This document shows, piece after piece, positions 17,515 to 26,053 of a DNA stretch of 64,000 bases. A program made the position numbers and the translations under genes. Each line of letters starts with the position of its first letter. Position 1 is the first letter of the stretch. The stretch covers positions 1-64,000 of the forward strand of contig RYVZ01000003.1 of the NCBI GenBank assembly GCA_003979345.1, written 5' to 3'. This DNA is from Lachnospiraceae bacterium. GTDB lineage: Bacteria; Bacillota; Clostridia; Lachnospirales; Lachnospiraceae. Below the pieces are notes generated by a model. It was not told where the DNA came from, searched no databases, and saw only the letters and a program-made list of their open reading frames with translations.

Positions 17515-18510
17515 ATGGAAAAAATTGAGATCAAAGGTTTGGAGCTGGCGGAACGTTTTTATACGGAAGCCGTAAAGCCGATGCTGAAAGAGCGTTTTCC
17601 GGCGCTTTATGACAGAGCGGCAGCAGGGCTTGTTGGGCACGGCTCGGAATGTTACGGATATGATGATGTGTATTCCGCCGATCACGATTACGGGGCGGGC
17701 GTCTGTATCTGGCTGGCAAAAGAGGATTTTGAACGTTACGGGGCGGCGGTGCAGGCGGAGTATGATAAGGCGGCTGCCGCTTGGGAGCACGCGGCAGCCG
17801 GGCGTTACAAGATTTCTGCGCGAAGAACGACCGAACAGGGTACAGGGCGTGTCGGCGTGCTGGAGACCGGGGCGTTTTATTACGGACTGTTGGGGACGGA
17901 TACGCTGCCTAAGACAAACCGGGAATGGCTTGCGCTGCCGTCAGAACGACTCAGCGCGGCGGCAAACGGACGTGTGTTTGAGGATCATGCAGGCATTTTC
18001 AGTTCGTTTCGCAACGGTCTGCTTGCCTATTATCCCGAGGATGTGCGCAAAAAGAAAATGGCGGCGTGCGCGGCAATCATGGCGCAGAGCGGACAATATA
18101 ATTATGCGCGCTGCATGCGCAGAGGGGAATACCTTGCGGCGGAGCTTGCGCTTTCAGAGTTTGTGCGTTCGGCATGTCAGCTTGTCTATCTGTTGAACCG
18201 GAAATATTGTCCTTTTTATAAATGGATGCACAGAGGCTTGCGAGATATGACAATTCTGTCAGAAATAGGCGATATGCTGATGCTTCTGACAGATGTGACA
18301 GATTCTAAACAGAAATGGCAGTCGGAGCAGGCACAGTCGGACGGGAGACTGCTGATCGTTGAAGCGGTCTGTCAGGTTATGGCACAGGAGCTTCATGACG
18401 AAGGGCTGACAGCGACGGACAACACCTATATGGAAGCGCACGCAAAAGAGCTGATTTGCGGCATAGAGGATGAGGAACTAAAGGGCATGCACATTCTTCA
18501 GGATTCTTAA
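17515..18510 (+). CDS. DUF4037 nucleotidyltransferase-like protein
   Basis: A 331-residue protein of the DUF4037 family. Residues 36-52 contain GHGSECYGYDD and SADHDYG, the GS...D.DHD pattern of a nucleotidyltransferase fold with likely metal-binding acidic residues. The rest is helical, resembling the C-terminal half of KNTase-type enzymes. No substrate is known. I prefer ATG 17515 (GGGGA 8 bases upstream) over GTG 17500. It lies 84 bases after the TPR gene and may be cotranscribed; the TPR-DUF4037 order suggests, but does not prove, a common role. Confidence 0.83.
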   Translation: MEKIEIKGLELAERFYTEAVKPMLKERFPALYDRAAAGLVGHGSECYGYDDVYSADHDYGAGVCIWLAKEDFERYGAAVQAEYDKAAAAWEHAAAGRYKISARRTTEQGTGRVGVLETGAFYYGLLGTDTLPKTNREWLALPSERLSAAANGRVFEDHAGIFSSFRNGLLAYYPEDVRKKKMAACAAIMAQSGQYNYARCMRRGEYLAAELALSEFVRSACQLVYLLNRKYCPFYKWMHRGLRDMTILSEIGDMLMLLTDVTDSKQKWQSEQAQSDGRLLIVEAVCQVMAQELHDEGLTATDNTYMEAHAKELICGIEDEELKGMHILQDS

Positions 18511-18539
18511 GGAAACACTGATTCAATCAGCATTTCCTT
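18509..18539. terminator. Bidirectional terminator between convergent genes
   Basis: Stem AAGGAAA / TTTCCTT continues, after a CA/CA internal mismatch, into CTGATT-C-AATCAG. It overlaps the DUF4037 stop codon and lies next to the end of the convergent membrane protein gene. Confidence 0.6.
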
Positions 18540-18547
18540 TGAGAAAC

Positions 18548-19156
18548 TTACCGGACTTTGAAAGAAATATTATTTCCGATATTCGGATGTACGTATGAAT
18601 AGATCAGGTCCAATGTAAACAGCAGGCAGAGCGCTCCCAGAGTAACATGTAGCAGCGTGATGCCGCCAATGTGCTTTGACGGATCGGAACGCTTTGATTT
18701 TTGAAGGCGTTCCGGGAGGCGCCTGAGTACGGGCAGCAGCCAGCCGTCGAGCAGGAGACCGCCAAGGCCGAAAAACAAAAAAGAAATCAGGCAGACTCTT
18801 CCCTGGATTGAGAGCGGCCAGCCGCTGTAATCCCAGTAGCGCATGTGGCGGCGCATTTCCAGATAGGTGCCGAGCAGATATTCCGTCGCCGAGCACACGA
18901 GGGCGGACAGGAAAAACAGCGTGAGCGGCTTTCGCTTCAGGCGGGCTGGGAACTTCTCAAGCATGGCGGCGAGCAGGACTGCGCCGAGCCCGTAGACCGG
19001 CAGCCACGGACCGTGGAAGAAACCGCGGTTTGTGAAGGTGCCGTTCATACAATAATAGAGAAGGATCTCCCATAAATATCCTGAAACGGATACAATAAAA
19101 AAAAGAAGCAGAGCGGTATCAAGTTTTTGTTGTGTGTGACTTTGCCGTGTTTTCAT
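18548..19156 (-). CDS. Putative ABC-transporter type IV membrane protein (CmpB family)
   Basis: A 202-residue membrane protein of the PF06541 family, annotated as putative ABC-transporter type IV although no ATPase partner is near. Conserved blocks are SGYLWEILLYY, NRGFFHGPWLPVYGLGA, LLGTYLE and RYWDYSGWPLSIQGRVCL. Five membrane helices are visible. The true function is not established. The frame is open to 19303, but I chose ATG 19156, just ahead of the first helix; the ribosome site is weak. Confidence 0.82.
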   Translation of the reverse strand: MKTRQSHTQQKLDTALLLFFIVSVSGYLWEILLYYCMNGTFTNRGFFHGPWLPVYGLGAVLLAAMLEKFPARLKRKPLTLFFLSALVCSATEYLLGTYLEMRRHMRYWDYSGWPLSIQGRVCLISFLFFGLGGLLLDGWLLPVLRRLPERLQKSKRSDPSKHIGGITLLHVTLGALCLLFTLDLIYSYVHPNIGNNISFKVR

Positions 19157-19290
19157 AAGGATAGTGTCTCTGCAAAATGAAGTTGTATGCGCACACAGAG
19201 TATGATATGATTTTTTTACACTGCAGTCAGATGACGTGATGCCGCGGTGCGGTAATAGAAGCCGCCGGCATGGAAAGAAGAGGATTCCGG

Positions 19291-20595
19291 ATGGAACAGA
19301 CATATCGGGTCAGACCATTGAAAAGAAAGGGCATGTTCTGTGTAAGTGTTCCGGGTTCGAAAAGCATGACAAACCGGGCGCTTTTGCTGGCAGCGCTTTC
19401 TGGCAGGACATGCAGACTGGAAGGCGTATTATTCAGTGAAGATTCCCGTGTGTTTCTTCAGTGTCTTGTAAATCTTGGATTTCAACTTCAAATCTTTGAA
19501 AAAGACAGATGTGTCATAATATGCGGAACCGGCGGGAAGATTCCGCATCCACAGGCGGCGATCAACGTGGGAAGTGCCGGCACGGCAGCCCGGTTTCTTA
19601 CGGTAATGCTTGCGTTTGCAGGCGGCGATTATGAGATCGGGTCTTCAGGGCAGATGGCAAAGCGCCCGATGGAGCCGCTGCTATCCCTGCTTGAACAGGG
19701 CGGGGCAGAGATAGAATATCATGGTGAGAAGCGGCATTTTCCGTTTTCGCTTCATGCAGATGGAATGGCGTTTTCAGAGGTCACGATCGACACGAGTGTC
19801 AGCAGTCAGTTTGCAAGTGCGCTCCTGATGGCAGCAGTTTTGCTGCCGGAGGGACTTCATGTGCATATGACCGGGAGGCGCACGGAAGGTTCTTATATCC
19901 GTATGACGATCGCCATGATGGAGCAATTCGGACTTTGCGTACAGCGGGAGGAAACCGGGTACTATGTAGAGGGCGGACAGCATTTCGGAATAGAGCATTA
20001 TATCGTGGAGCCGGATGTGTCCGGTGCCGCATACTTTTACAGTTTAGCGCCGTTATTAGGAGTGGATGTGCTTGTGCGGCATGTGCATGCCGGTTCCCTG
20101 CAGGGAGACATCCGGTATGTCGGACTGCTTGGCGGGCTTGGCTGTACGCTTGAAGATACGCCGGACGGACTTCTTGTGCGCGGAACGGGAATCACACATT
20201 ATCCGGGGCTTCATGTAGATCTGCGTGACTGTTCCGATCAGACGATGACTTTGGCGGCGCTTGCTGTTTATGCCGATTCCGTGACGGAAATCGTCGGGAT
20301 CGGGCATATCAGGAAGCAGGAATCTGACCGGATGGCAGCAATTCTTTGCGAGCTGACGCGCATGGGGATCCGCTGCGAGGAGATCCCGGAGGACGAGGGG
20401 ATACGCATTTTTCCCAGGGAGCCGAAACCGGCAGTCATAAAAACGTATGACGACCATCGCATGGCGATGGCGTTTACGTTGATCGGTCTGCGCAGCGGAG
20501 GAATTGTGATCGATAATCCGGGCTGCTGTAAAAAAACGTTTGAGGACTATTTTGACGTATTGGAAGCGCTGTATGAAGAAGCAGGGAAATACTGA
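19291..20595 (+). CDS. aroA: 3-phosphoshikimate 1-carboxyvinyltransferase (EPSP synthase)
   Basis: A 434-residue enzyme that joins shikimate-3-phosphate and PEP in the sixth step of the shikimate pathway. Visible are VPGSKSMTNRALLLAAL (S3P and PEP Lys), DTSVSSQFASALLMAA, the catalytic Asp in DCSDQTMTLAALA, RKQESDR and TYDDHRMAMAF. The PEP loop reads GSAGTAARF instead of the common GNAGTAMR or GNSGTTMR, so sensitivity to glyphosate cannot be assumed. ATG 19291 has AGAGGA 6 bases upstream. No other aro gene is nearby, so it is an isolated aroA. Confidence 0.93.
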   Translation: MEQTYRVRPLKRKGMFCVSVPGSKSMTNRALLLAALSGRTCRLEGVLFSEDSRVFLQCLVNLGFQLQIFEKDRCVIICGTGGKIPHPQAAINVGSAGTAARFLTVMLAFAGGDYEIGSSGQMAKRPMEPLLSLLEQGGAEIEYHGEKRHFPFSLHADGMAFSEVTIDTSVSSQFASALLMAAVLLPEGLHVHMTGRRTEGSYIRMTIAMMEQFGLCVQREETGYYVEGGQHFGIEHYIVEPDVSGAAYFYSLAPLLGVDVLVRHVHAGSLQGDIRYVGLLGGLGCTLEDTPDGLLVRGTGITHYPGLHVDLRDCSDQTMTLAALAVYADSVTEIVGIGHIRKQESDRMAAILCELTRMGIRCEEIPEDEGIRIFPREPKPAVIKTYDDHRMAMAFTLIGLRSGGIVIDNPGCCKKTFEDYFDVLEALYEEAGKY

Positions 20596-20649
20596 TCCGG
20601 CGGGCGTTTTTGCAGAGATACGTTCCGCGGATATCGTGCGGGCGTTAAT

Positions 20650-20678
20650 TGAAACTTTATGGTGTGGATGAGAGTCTA
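20650..20678 (+). promoter_or_regulatory. Candidate autoregulatory ECF (SigV-type) promoter
   Basis: TGAAAC (20650-20655), 17-base spacer, AGTCTA (20673-20678). Bacillus ECF promoters of the SigV/SigX/SigW group use TGAAAC and CGTC-type boxes, so this is a one-mismatch fit, directly ahead of an ECF sigma gene. Confidence 0.6.
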
Positions 20679-20707
20679 ATCAGTAGGGCTTACAAAGGGG
20701 AACGGTT

Positions 20708-21181
20708 GTGAGACAGGGCAGAGAGGAAATGATAAGCGGAATACTGATGGAAAATTATCAAAAGTATTACCGGTTAGCATATAGCTATGTACGGAGTGAA
20801 CAGGATGCACTGGATATCGTACAGGAGGGGGCCTATAAAGCGATTTCCCGTGCGCATACGCTGCGCAACGAGTCATTTGCAGGTACTTGGATCTATCATA
20901 TCATGATGAACGAGGCAGTTAATTTTGTACGCCGGAACAGAAGAGAATATACAGAGGTGCAGGAGGATATGCTGTCTAAAGAAGACAGTTATCAGGATAT
21001 CGACTTAAAGAAAGCGATAGATATGCTGACGGATGAAGAAAGAGCGATCATTACACTGCGCTTTTTTGAGGACATGACGATCGAGCAGGTCTCGAATGTG
21101 ATGAATCTGAATCTGAGCACCACAAAGAGCCGGCTTTACCGGGTTCTTGAGAAGCTAAAATTGTCACTCGGTGAAGAGTGA
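20708..21181 (+). CDS. sigV: ECF RNA polymerase sigma factor (SigV-like)
   Basis: A 157-residue group IV sigma factor with only regions 2 and 4. Region 2 spans residues 15-80 (YYRLAYSYVRSEQDALDIVQ, GTWIYHIMMNEAVNFVRR) and region 4 residues 100-157 (LTDEERAIITLRFFEDMTIE, STTKSRLYRVLEKL). Start is GTG 20708 with AGGGG 9 bases upstream. The downstream gene encodes a membrane protein with an RsiV-like outer domain, as in the SigV-RsiV lysozyme-response pair of Bacillus and Clostridioides. The promoter at 20650-20678 suggests self-activation. Confidence 0.85.
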   Translation: MRQGREEMISGILMENYQKYYRLAYSYVRSEQDALDIVQEGAYKAISRAHTLRNESFAGTWIYHIMMNEAVNFVRRNRREYTEVQEDMLSKEDSYQDIDLKKAIDMLTDEERAIITLRFFEDMTIEQVSNVMNLNLSTTKSRLYRVLEKLKLSLGEE

Positions 21182-21208
21182 TCGAAAGGTTGAAAAAACA
21201 AAAAAATC

Positions 21209-21219
21209 GGGGGGGGGGG
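21209..21219 (+). repeat. Run of 11 G just upstream of the anti-sigma start
   Basis: An uninterrupted tract of eleven G lies at 21209-21219, 5 bases before ATG 21225. It appears to replace a normal Shine-Dalgarno sequence and is prone to slipped-strand length change. Confidence 0.9.
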
Positions 21220-21224
21220 TACAA

Positions 21225-22259
21225 ATGGATAGGAATGAAGAATGGCAGCGGCTGATTGAACAATACCGCAGTGTACCTGTACCTCAGAGCGTCCGTGACA
21301 GGATACAGGAATCGGTCGTGCGCGGGAAAAAGCGCGCGGTAAAGAGGCGTAGGATGGCATATATCAGTACAGCGGTATCCGGTGCGGCGGCAGTTATCCT
21401 GATTCTTGTTCTTTTACCGAATCTGAATGAGCAGATGGCAGAGCGGATGGGAAGGACCCCGGTCATCGGCAGCTTTTTCAGAGCGGTAACTGTCAGGGAT
21501 TATAGCGGTACCCGGACGGAAAGCGCAGCGGACGAAAATAATATGCTGATGATGCCAAAAGTCACATCTGATATGGAGACAGTTATGGACGATGCCGATT
21601 GTGCCGTGCCGGAAGCGCAATGTGCCGGGAGTGCGGAAACCGGTTATGGGCAGGATGATAACCTGCCGGAACTGGCATATGCGGCCGGCGGGGAGGATGT
21701 GGACAGCGACGGAATCGCGGCATACTCGGGCGGCAGTGACGACGAAGGTTCGCTGAGGGCCATGGATTCCGACACGGATGGTTATACACAGCGGCTGGTG
21801 GAACATTTTGAAGCGGAAAATGAGCGGGACGGCGGACGGTTTACACTGACGGGCTATGAGATTGTTACGGACAGTGACGAGTGGTTTACGCTGATCATTT
21901 ATGCAAATGAGAATGAGGATGCGGATACAGAATGCCGCACATATTATAATGTGGATAAAAGTCAGGATGCGTTAATGACACTTGGCGAATTATATAATGG
22001 CAGGGATTATGTGGCGATCATCAGCGATGAGATCCTGTCACAAATAGAATCGAAGAAGATAGAGAGTTCCACGGACAATGCTGATATGACAGAAACGGCA
22101 CAGGCATGCGGGCAGACATCCTTTACCCGTATCAATGAGGATCAGAATTATTATTTTAATGACAACGGAGACCTTGTGATCGTGCTTGACGGCAGCCAGA
22201 TCAGTGCCGATGCGGAGGAACACCCGGAATTTATCATTGATCCGTCGCTTCTGCAGTGA
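21225..22259 (+). CDS. rsiV: RsiV-like membrane anti-sigma factor
   Basis: A 344-residue protein: a basic cytoplasmic segment (residues 1-45), one membrane helix (about 47-66, AVSGAAAVILILVLL), an acidic low-complexity linker rich in Asp, Glu, Ala and Gly (about 100-190), and an outer domain resembling DUF3298 (FTLTGYEIVTDSDEWFTLII, YYNVDKSQDALMTLGELYN). In the known pair the outer domain binds lysozyme, which triggers proteolysis and frees the sigma factor; the ligand here is not known. ATG 21225 follows a poly-G tract. A GTG at 21171, in frame through the G run and overlapping the sigma gene, would also give the same protein with 18 extra residues. Confidence 0.8.
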   Translation: MDRNEEWQRLIEQYRSVPVPQSVRDRIQESVVRGKKRAVKRRRMAYISTAVSGAAAVILILVLLPNLNEQMAERMGRTPVIGSFFRAVTVRDYSGTRTESAADENNMLMMPKVTSDMETVMDDADCAVPEAQCAGSAETGYGQDDNLPELAYAAGGEDVDSDGIAAYSGGSDDEGSLRAMDSDTDGYTQRLVEHFEAENERDGGRFTLTGYEIVTDSDEWFTLIIYANENEDADTECRTYYNVDKSQDALMTLGELYNGRDYVAIISDEILSQIESKKIESSTDNADMTETAQACGQTSFTRINEDQNYYFNDNGDLVIVLDGSQISADAEEHPEFIIDPSLLQ

Positions 22260-22294
22260 TTCTTACGGCAGGCAGCCGCCTTACGGTTTATGGT

Positions 22295-23077
22295 TTAACG
22301 CTTCATGCTGCCGCGGTCGCCGTGCAGGACGCGCTGCTGCACCGAGGCGTCGGGAGAAATGAGATTTCCCCTTGCGTCATAGTAGGTGAGCAGCGAGGAA
22401 TTCCGTGCCGGTGTGCGTTTCCCGTCTTCGGATAAAAGGGAACGGAAGTTTTTGTGATCTCCGGATTTGAGCGCGTTTAGAATGCGGGCGTCATTGCCGG
22501 CGTGCAGGGTGTCCTGTGCGCCGGTTTTTTTGTCCGTGCCACTGTTCACGGTTCCGGCTGCCATGTTTCCCGCAGGTGTTTTGTCCGCCGCATCGGGAGC
22601 GTTCGCAGAATTGTCCGCCTGCAATGTTACGGAGCCTGCGGGCTCTGTCGGTTCGTCTGCCGCAGCGTCTTTTGCATCGTGCAGCTCTTCATCGGTAACG
22701 ACGTCGTCCTTTTTTGCAGGGGTGCTCTCCCAGATCGTACTCCAAAGCCGGCGCAGCATTTGCTTCGCGCGGGCAAAAAAAGTACGCAGGGAATCGGTAA
22801 GAGAAGGCTGGGAGTCCGCCGCCTTTTTTGCGGGGGCAGAGTCGGTTTCAGTCAGTTCGCGCAGTTCAAGCGCGGCAGAAGCCTGAAAGGAACCGGCCTG
22901 TTTTTTTTCAGCCCCGGAGGTCTCTTTTTCTTCATCGGAGGAGGGTTCGTAGAGAACGCCTTCTTCGGCATAATCCAGATTAAATTTTCCTTTTTCTGTA
23001 TTGGAACCGGATACCTTTTTTGATTGTTTTTTATTTTGATAGTCGTGGTATGCCGGATCGCGGATCGGATCGATCAT
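22295..23077 (-). CDS. Unrecognised, mostly disordered protein
   Basis: A 260-residue soluble protein that I do not recognise. It opens MIDPIRDPAYHDYQNKKQSK; residues 40-200 are Ala-, Glu-, Asp- and Thr-rich low complexity and probably disordered, with one more ordered stretch around TDSLRTFFARAKQMLRRLW. The C-terminal 50 residues are compact (ARILNALKSGDHKNFRSLL; LLTYYDARGNLISPD) and look like the conserved part. No signal peptide or membrane helix. It is divergent from the SPFH gene, with 106 bases between the start codons. Confidence 0.6.
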   Translation of the reverse strand: MIDPIRDPAYHDYQNKKQSKKVSGSNTEKGKFNLDYAEEGVLYEPSSDEEKETSGAEKKQAGSFQASAALELRELTETDSAPAKKAADSQPSLTDSLRTFFARAKQMLRRLWSTIWESTPAKKDDVVTDEELHDAKDAAADEPTEPAGSVTLQADNSANAPDAADKTPAGNMAAGTVNSGTDKKTGAQDTLHAGNDARILNALKSGDHKNFRSLLSEDGKRTPARNSSLLTYYDARGNLISPDASVQQRVLHGDRGSMKR

Positions 23078-23093
23078 AGTTTTCTCCCAAACA

Positions 23094-23122
23094 TTGTTTT
23101 TTTACCGGAAATCCTATATACT
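23094..23122 (+). promoter_or_regulatory. Candidate promoter for the SPFH gene
   Basis: TTGTTT (23094-23099), 17-base spacer, TATACT (23117-23122), 61 bases before the start codon. Confidence 0.5.
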
Positions 23123-23183
23123 TAATATCGGTATTGTAGCAAAGAAACTAAGGGGTACGCAAGAGAAAAGGAGGAAGTGTTAT

Positions 23184-24716
23184 ATGGAAGGGTTATCAAT
23201 TCCGATGATCGCGGGAATTGCAGCCGTGCTGCTGATCGTGATTTTGTTTGCCGTCGGGTATGTTAAGGCGCCGCCCGATATGGCGTTTATCATTTCGGGC
23301 GTTAAGAAGAAATCAAAGATCGTGATCGGAAAGGCAAGCATCCGGGTTCCGTTTTTTGAGCGGCTCGATAAGCTGAATCTGCGGCTGATCCCGATCGACG
23401 TCAAAACGAGCAATGCGGTGCCGACAGCGGATTACATCAACATCAATGTGGACGCGACCGTTAATGTCAAGATCAGCAATGAGCCGGATAAGCTGCGGCT
23501 TGCGGCAGAGAACTTTTTGAACAAAAACACCGAATATATCGCGAGCGTGGCGAGGGAAGTGCTTGAGGGTAATGTCCGTGAGATCGTCGGAAAAATGAAG
23601 CTGGAGGAAATGGTTTCCGACCGGCAGAAGTTCGCGACGCTCGTAAAAGAGAATGCCGAGCCGGATTTAGCGGCGATGGGCTTAGACATCATCAGCTTCA
23701 ATGTCCAGAATTTTGTGGACGGCAACGAAGTCATTGAGAACTTAGGTATTGATAATATCGTAAAGATCAAGAAAGCGGCGGCGATCGCCCGCGCCGAGAG
23801 CGAGAGAGATATTAAGGTGGCGCAGGCATCGGCGGATAAGGAATCGAACGACGCCGCCGTCGCGGCACAGACCGAGATCGCAAAGCGCCAGAATGAGCTT
23901 GCGATCAAGAAATCAGAATTGCAGCAGGAGTCCGATACGAAAAAGGCAATGGCGGACGCGGCGTACGAGATCCAGAAAGAGGAACAGCGTAAGACAATCG
24001 AGATCACGACTGCGAATGCGGATATTGCGCGTCAGGAGCGGGAGATCGAATTAAAGCAGAAGGAAGTTGCCGTTAAGGAGCATGCGCTGGAAGCGGAAGT
24101 AAAGAAGCAGGCTGAGGCAGATAAATATGCGGCGCAGCAGAAGGCGGATGCGGCGCTCTACCAGCGTCAGAAGGAAGCCGAGGCAAAGCAGTTTGAAGTG
24201 CAGCATGCCGCGGAAGCCAGACAGTTTGAGATCGAGCGTGAGGCACAGGCAAGAAAAGCGCAGGCGGAAGCAGAGCGCTATGCCAAGGAGCAGGAAGCCG
24301 AGGGTATCCGTAAAGTCGGGGAGGCTGAGGCCGCTGCGATTCAGGCGAAGGGTCTTGCCGAAGCGGAAGCGATGGAGAAAAAGGCGGAAGCATATGCAAA
24401 GTACAATAAAGCTGCCGTTGCGGAAATGATGATCGGGGTTCTGCCTGAAATCGCGGCGAAAATCGCCGAGCCGCTTAAGCAGATCGACAAGATCACGATC
24501 ATCGGCGGAGAGGGCGGAACAAACGGCGTCGATCAGGTTGCCGGAAATGTACCCGCCGTCATGGCCAAATTGTTCGAAAGCATGAAGGAGACGACGGGCA
24601 TCGATTTAGCGGAGATCGTGAAAGCGGACACCTATGACGCAAAAGTCAACCGCAACGTGAACCTCACAGGACTTGACGATGTGCATGTGGTCGTGGAACC
24701 TAAGGAAACGATATAA
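23184..24716 (+). CDS. Flotillin-like SPFH domain protein
   Basis: A 510-residue flotillin/YqiK-type protein. One N-terminal membrane helix (residues 5-27) is followed by an SPFH domain (30-190; YININVDATVNVKISNEPDK, AENFLNKNTEYIASVAREVL) and a long Ala/Glu/Lys/Gln coiled coil (200-420) of the type that lets flotillins oligomerise. The C-terminal 90 residues form the flotillin tail. These proteins organise membrane microdomains. ATG 23184 follows AAAAGGAGG; upstream starts in the frame overlap the promoter. No NfeD partner gene is adjacent, unlike many bacterial flotillin loci. Confidence 0.9.
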   Translation: MEGLSIPMIAGIAAVLLIVILFAVGYVKAPPDMAFIISGVKKKSKIVIGKASIRVPFFERLDKLNLRLIPIDVKTSNAVPTADYININVDATVNVKISNEPDKLRLAAENFLNKNTEYIASVAREVLEGNVREIVGKMKLEEMVSDRQKFATLVKENAEPDLAAMGLDIISFNVQNFVDGNEVIENLGIDNIVKIKKAAAIARAESERDIKVAQASADKESNDAAVAAQTEIAKRQNELAIKKSELQQESDTKKAMADAAYEIQKEEQRKTIEITTANADIARQEREIELKQKEVAVKEHALEAEVKKQAEADKYAAQQKADAALYQRQKEAEAKQFEVQHAAEARQFEIEREAQARKAQAEAERYAKEQEAEGIRKVGEAEAAAIQAKGLAEAEAMEKKAEAYAKYNKAAVAEMMIGVLPEIAAKIAEPLKQIDKITIIGGEGGTNGVDQVAGNVPAVMAKLFESMKETTGIDLAEIVKADTYDAKVNRNVNLTGLDDVHVVVEPKETI

Positions 24717-24735
24717 AGAGATATGGTATATACGA

Positions 24736-24889
24736 TATGCAGATATATATTCAACGCAGGCACGTTTTCGCTGCTTTCGGTTCGCAGCGGTACATAACAT
24801 GCCAAAATACGGCATGTAAGTACCGTGCACCAAAGGAATTTCAAAGAAATTCCTTTGGTGCACCTGCTTATCGATTGTATATCTGCATA
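24736..24889. repeat. Cluster of three hairpins inside a terminal inverted repeat
   Basis: Outer 12-base arms TATGCAGATATA (24736-24747) and TATATCTGCATA (24878-24889) enclose three consecutive hairpins: CGCTGC/GCAGCG (24769-24789); GGTAC..ACATGCC / GGCATGT..GTACC (24789-24824); and a perfect 17-bp stem with a 5-base loop (24825-24863; left arm begins GTGCACCAAAGG). It fills the gap between convergent genes. It could be a compound terminator, a structured RNA or a small MITE. Confidence 0.7.
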
Positions 24890-24902
24890 AGCATATATGT
24901 TT

Positions 24903-25943
24903 TTAGGCAAGCCCCATCGCCATGCAGATCAGATACAGCAGTCCTAAATGGACCGGATAAAACGCGTAAAATATATATTTGAGGTTCAGGCCCCGCCTGC
25001 CGTTATAGCGGGAGACCGGGATGAGCATCAGGAATGCCGTGGCTTCCATAATGTCCATGATCGTTAAGCAGATGCATCCTGCGAGCATGGATTTGACTGG
25101 TTTTTGACGGAAGGCATACATCAGCGCGATCGTAATGACGCCCATGCCGCCGTAGTCAGTCATAAGCAGATCGGCGGCAAGCGCGGTAAGACAGAGGGCA
25201 CTTAAGTCCGCGCCGATCAGTCCGGCATATGCGGCGGAATGTTTTCGGGAAATCAGGAAGAACACGAACGCGGTTAAGGCGGCTGTGACAGTAATGAGAA
25301 CAAGCCGGAATCCCCAGATCCCCAGTGTGAATAACAGATTTCCTAGGAACGGTTCGAGCAGACTGTAGACCAGATTTTCGACGGCGAGACCGCTATAGAA
25401 GCCGGTAAAGAGAGCGCCGGCGATCATGCCGATGATGGCGGGCACACCGCCTTTGATATGCTCTGCAAGGAACGAAAAAGCGCACATGGCAAGCATACCG
25501 AGGAACAGGGTGAAAAATACATTCTGATAGCTGGCATAGAACCATTCTCCCCGAAATGCAAAATCGAACGGAATCTCGGAGATCAGCGCGAACAGAAACA
25601 GACGCAGCGCGTATTTCTTACGGTTGTGCGTATGGGCGAAGCCTTCCACGAGAAGAAAACAGAAAACCGGAAAGCCGAAACGTCCGATCATGCGCATGGC
25701 GAAGTAAGAGACGTAGAGCAACCGGTGTCCGGCAATCCAGTTTGCCATGGATTCCTGACTGATGGAAGCGAGCATATAGCCTGCGCGCATCATCATGCGT
25801 TCTAAGATTGTGGCGGCGGTGTGGTCGATGAGCATGGAAATGATTGCGATCAGCTTGATCGTGCTTCCGGTAAACCCTTTTTTAGCGGGGAAACCGGATG
25901 CGGCATCCGTGGTATTTACAACATTGAGATGTGTGGTCGTCAT
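24903..25943 (-). CDS. TraX family membrane protein
   Basis: A 346-residue membrane protein of the TraX family (PF05857), named for the F-plasmid pilin acetylase. The diagnostic start is STIKLIAIISMLIDHTAATI at residues 26-45, followed by ten or so helices with YFAMRMIGRFGFPVFCFLLV and FPYHL-like features near the end (YAFYPVHLGLL). In Firmicutes these are chromosomal and thought to be acyltransferases, with unknown acceptors. Nothing here implies conjugation. A promoter is not obvious in the 110 bases shared with the next, divergent gene. Confidence 0.87.
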   Translation of the reverse strand: MTTTHLNVVNTTDAASGFPAKKGFTGSTIKLIAIISMLIDHTAATILERMMMRAGYMLASISQESMANWIAGHRLLYVSYFAMRMIGRFGFPVFCFLLVEGFAHTHNRKKYALRLFLFALISEIPFDFAFRGEWFYASYQNVFFTLFLGMLAMCAFSFLAEHIKGGVPAIIGMIAGALFTGFYSGLAVENLVYSLLEPFLGNLLFTLGIWGFRLVLITVTAALTAFVFFLISRKHSAAYAGLIGADLSALCLTALAADLLMTDYGGMGVITIALMYAFRQKPVKSMLAGCICLTIMDIMEATAFLMLIPVSRYNGRRGLNLKYIFYAFYPVHLGLLYLICMAMGLA

Positions 25944-26053
25944 CGTGGTTACTCCTTATGGATTTAAGAATGAGTCCGCCTATTCTGCAGACGAAATTTA
26001 TTCTACGCTTGAATCAAAGGTAAGTCAATAAAATAAAACGGAGGGTATTTTTT

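Noticed and set aside
16831..17790. Long reverse-strand open frame (319 codons) opposite the TPR gene
   Set aside because: Arg/Leu/His-rich shadow of a GC-rich helical-repeat gene. It has no ribosome site or promoter, and the forward gene has both.
24903..25943. TraX-like gene as evidence of a conjugative plasmid
   Set aside because: TraX-family proteins are common on Firmicutes chromosomes and no transfer genes are nearby.
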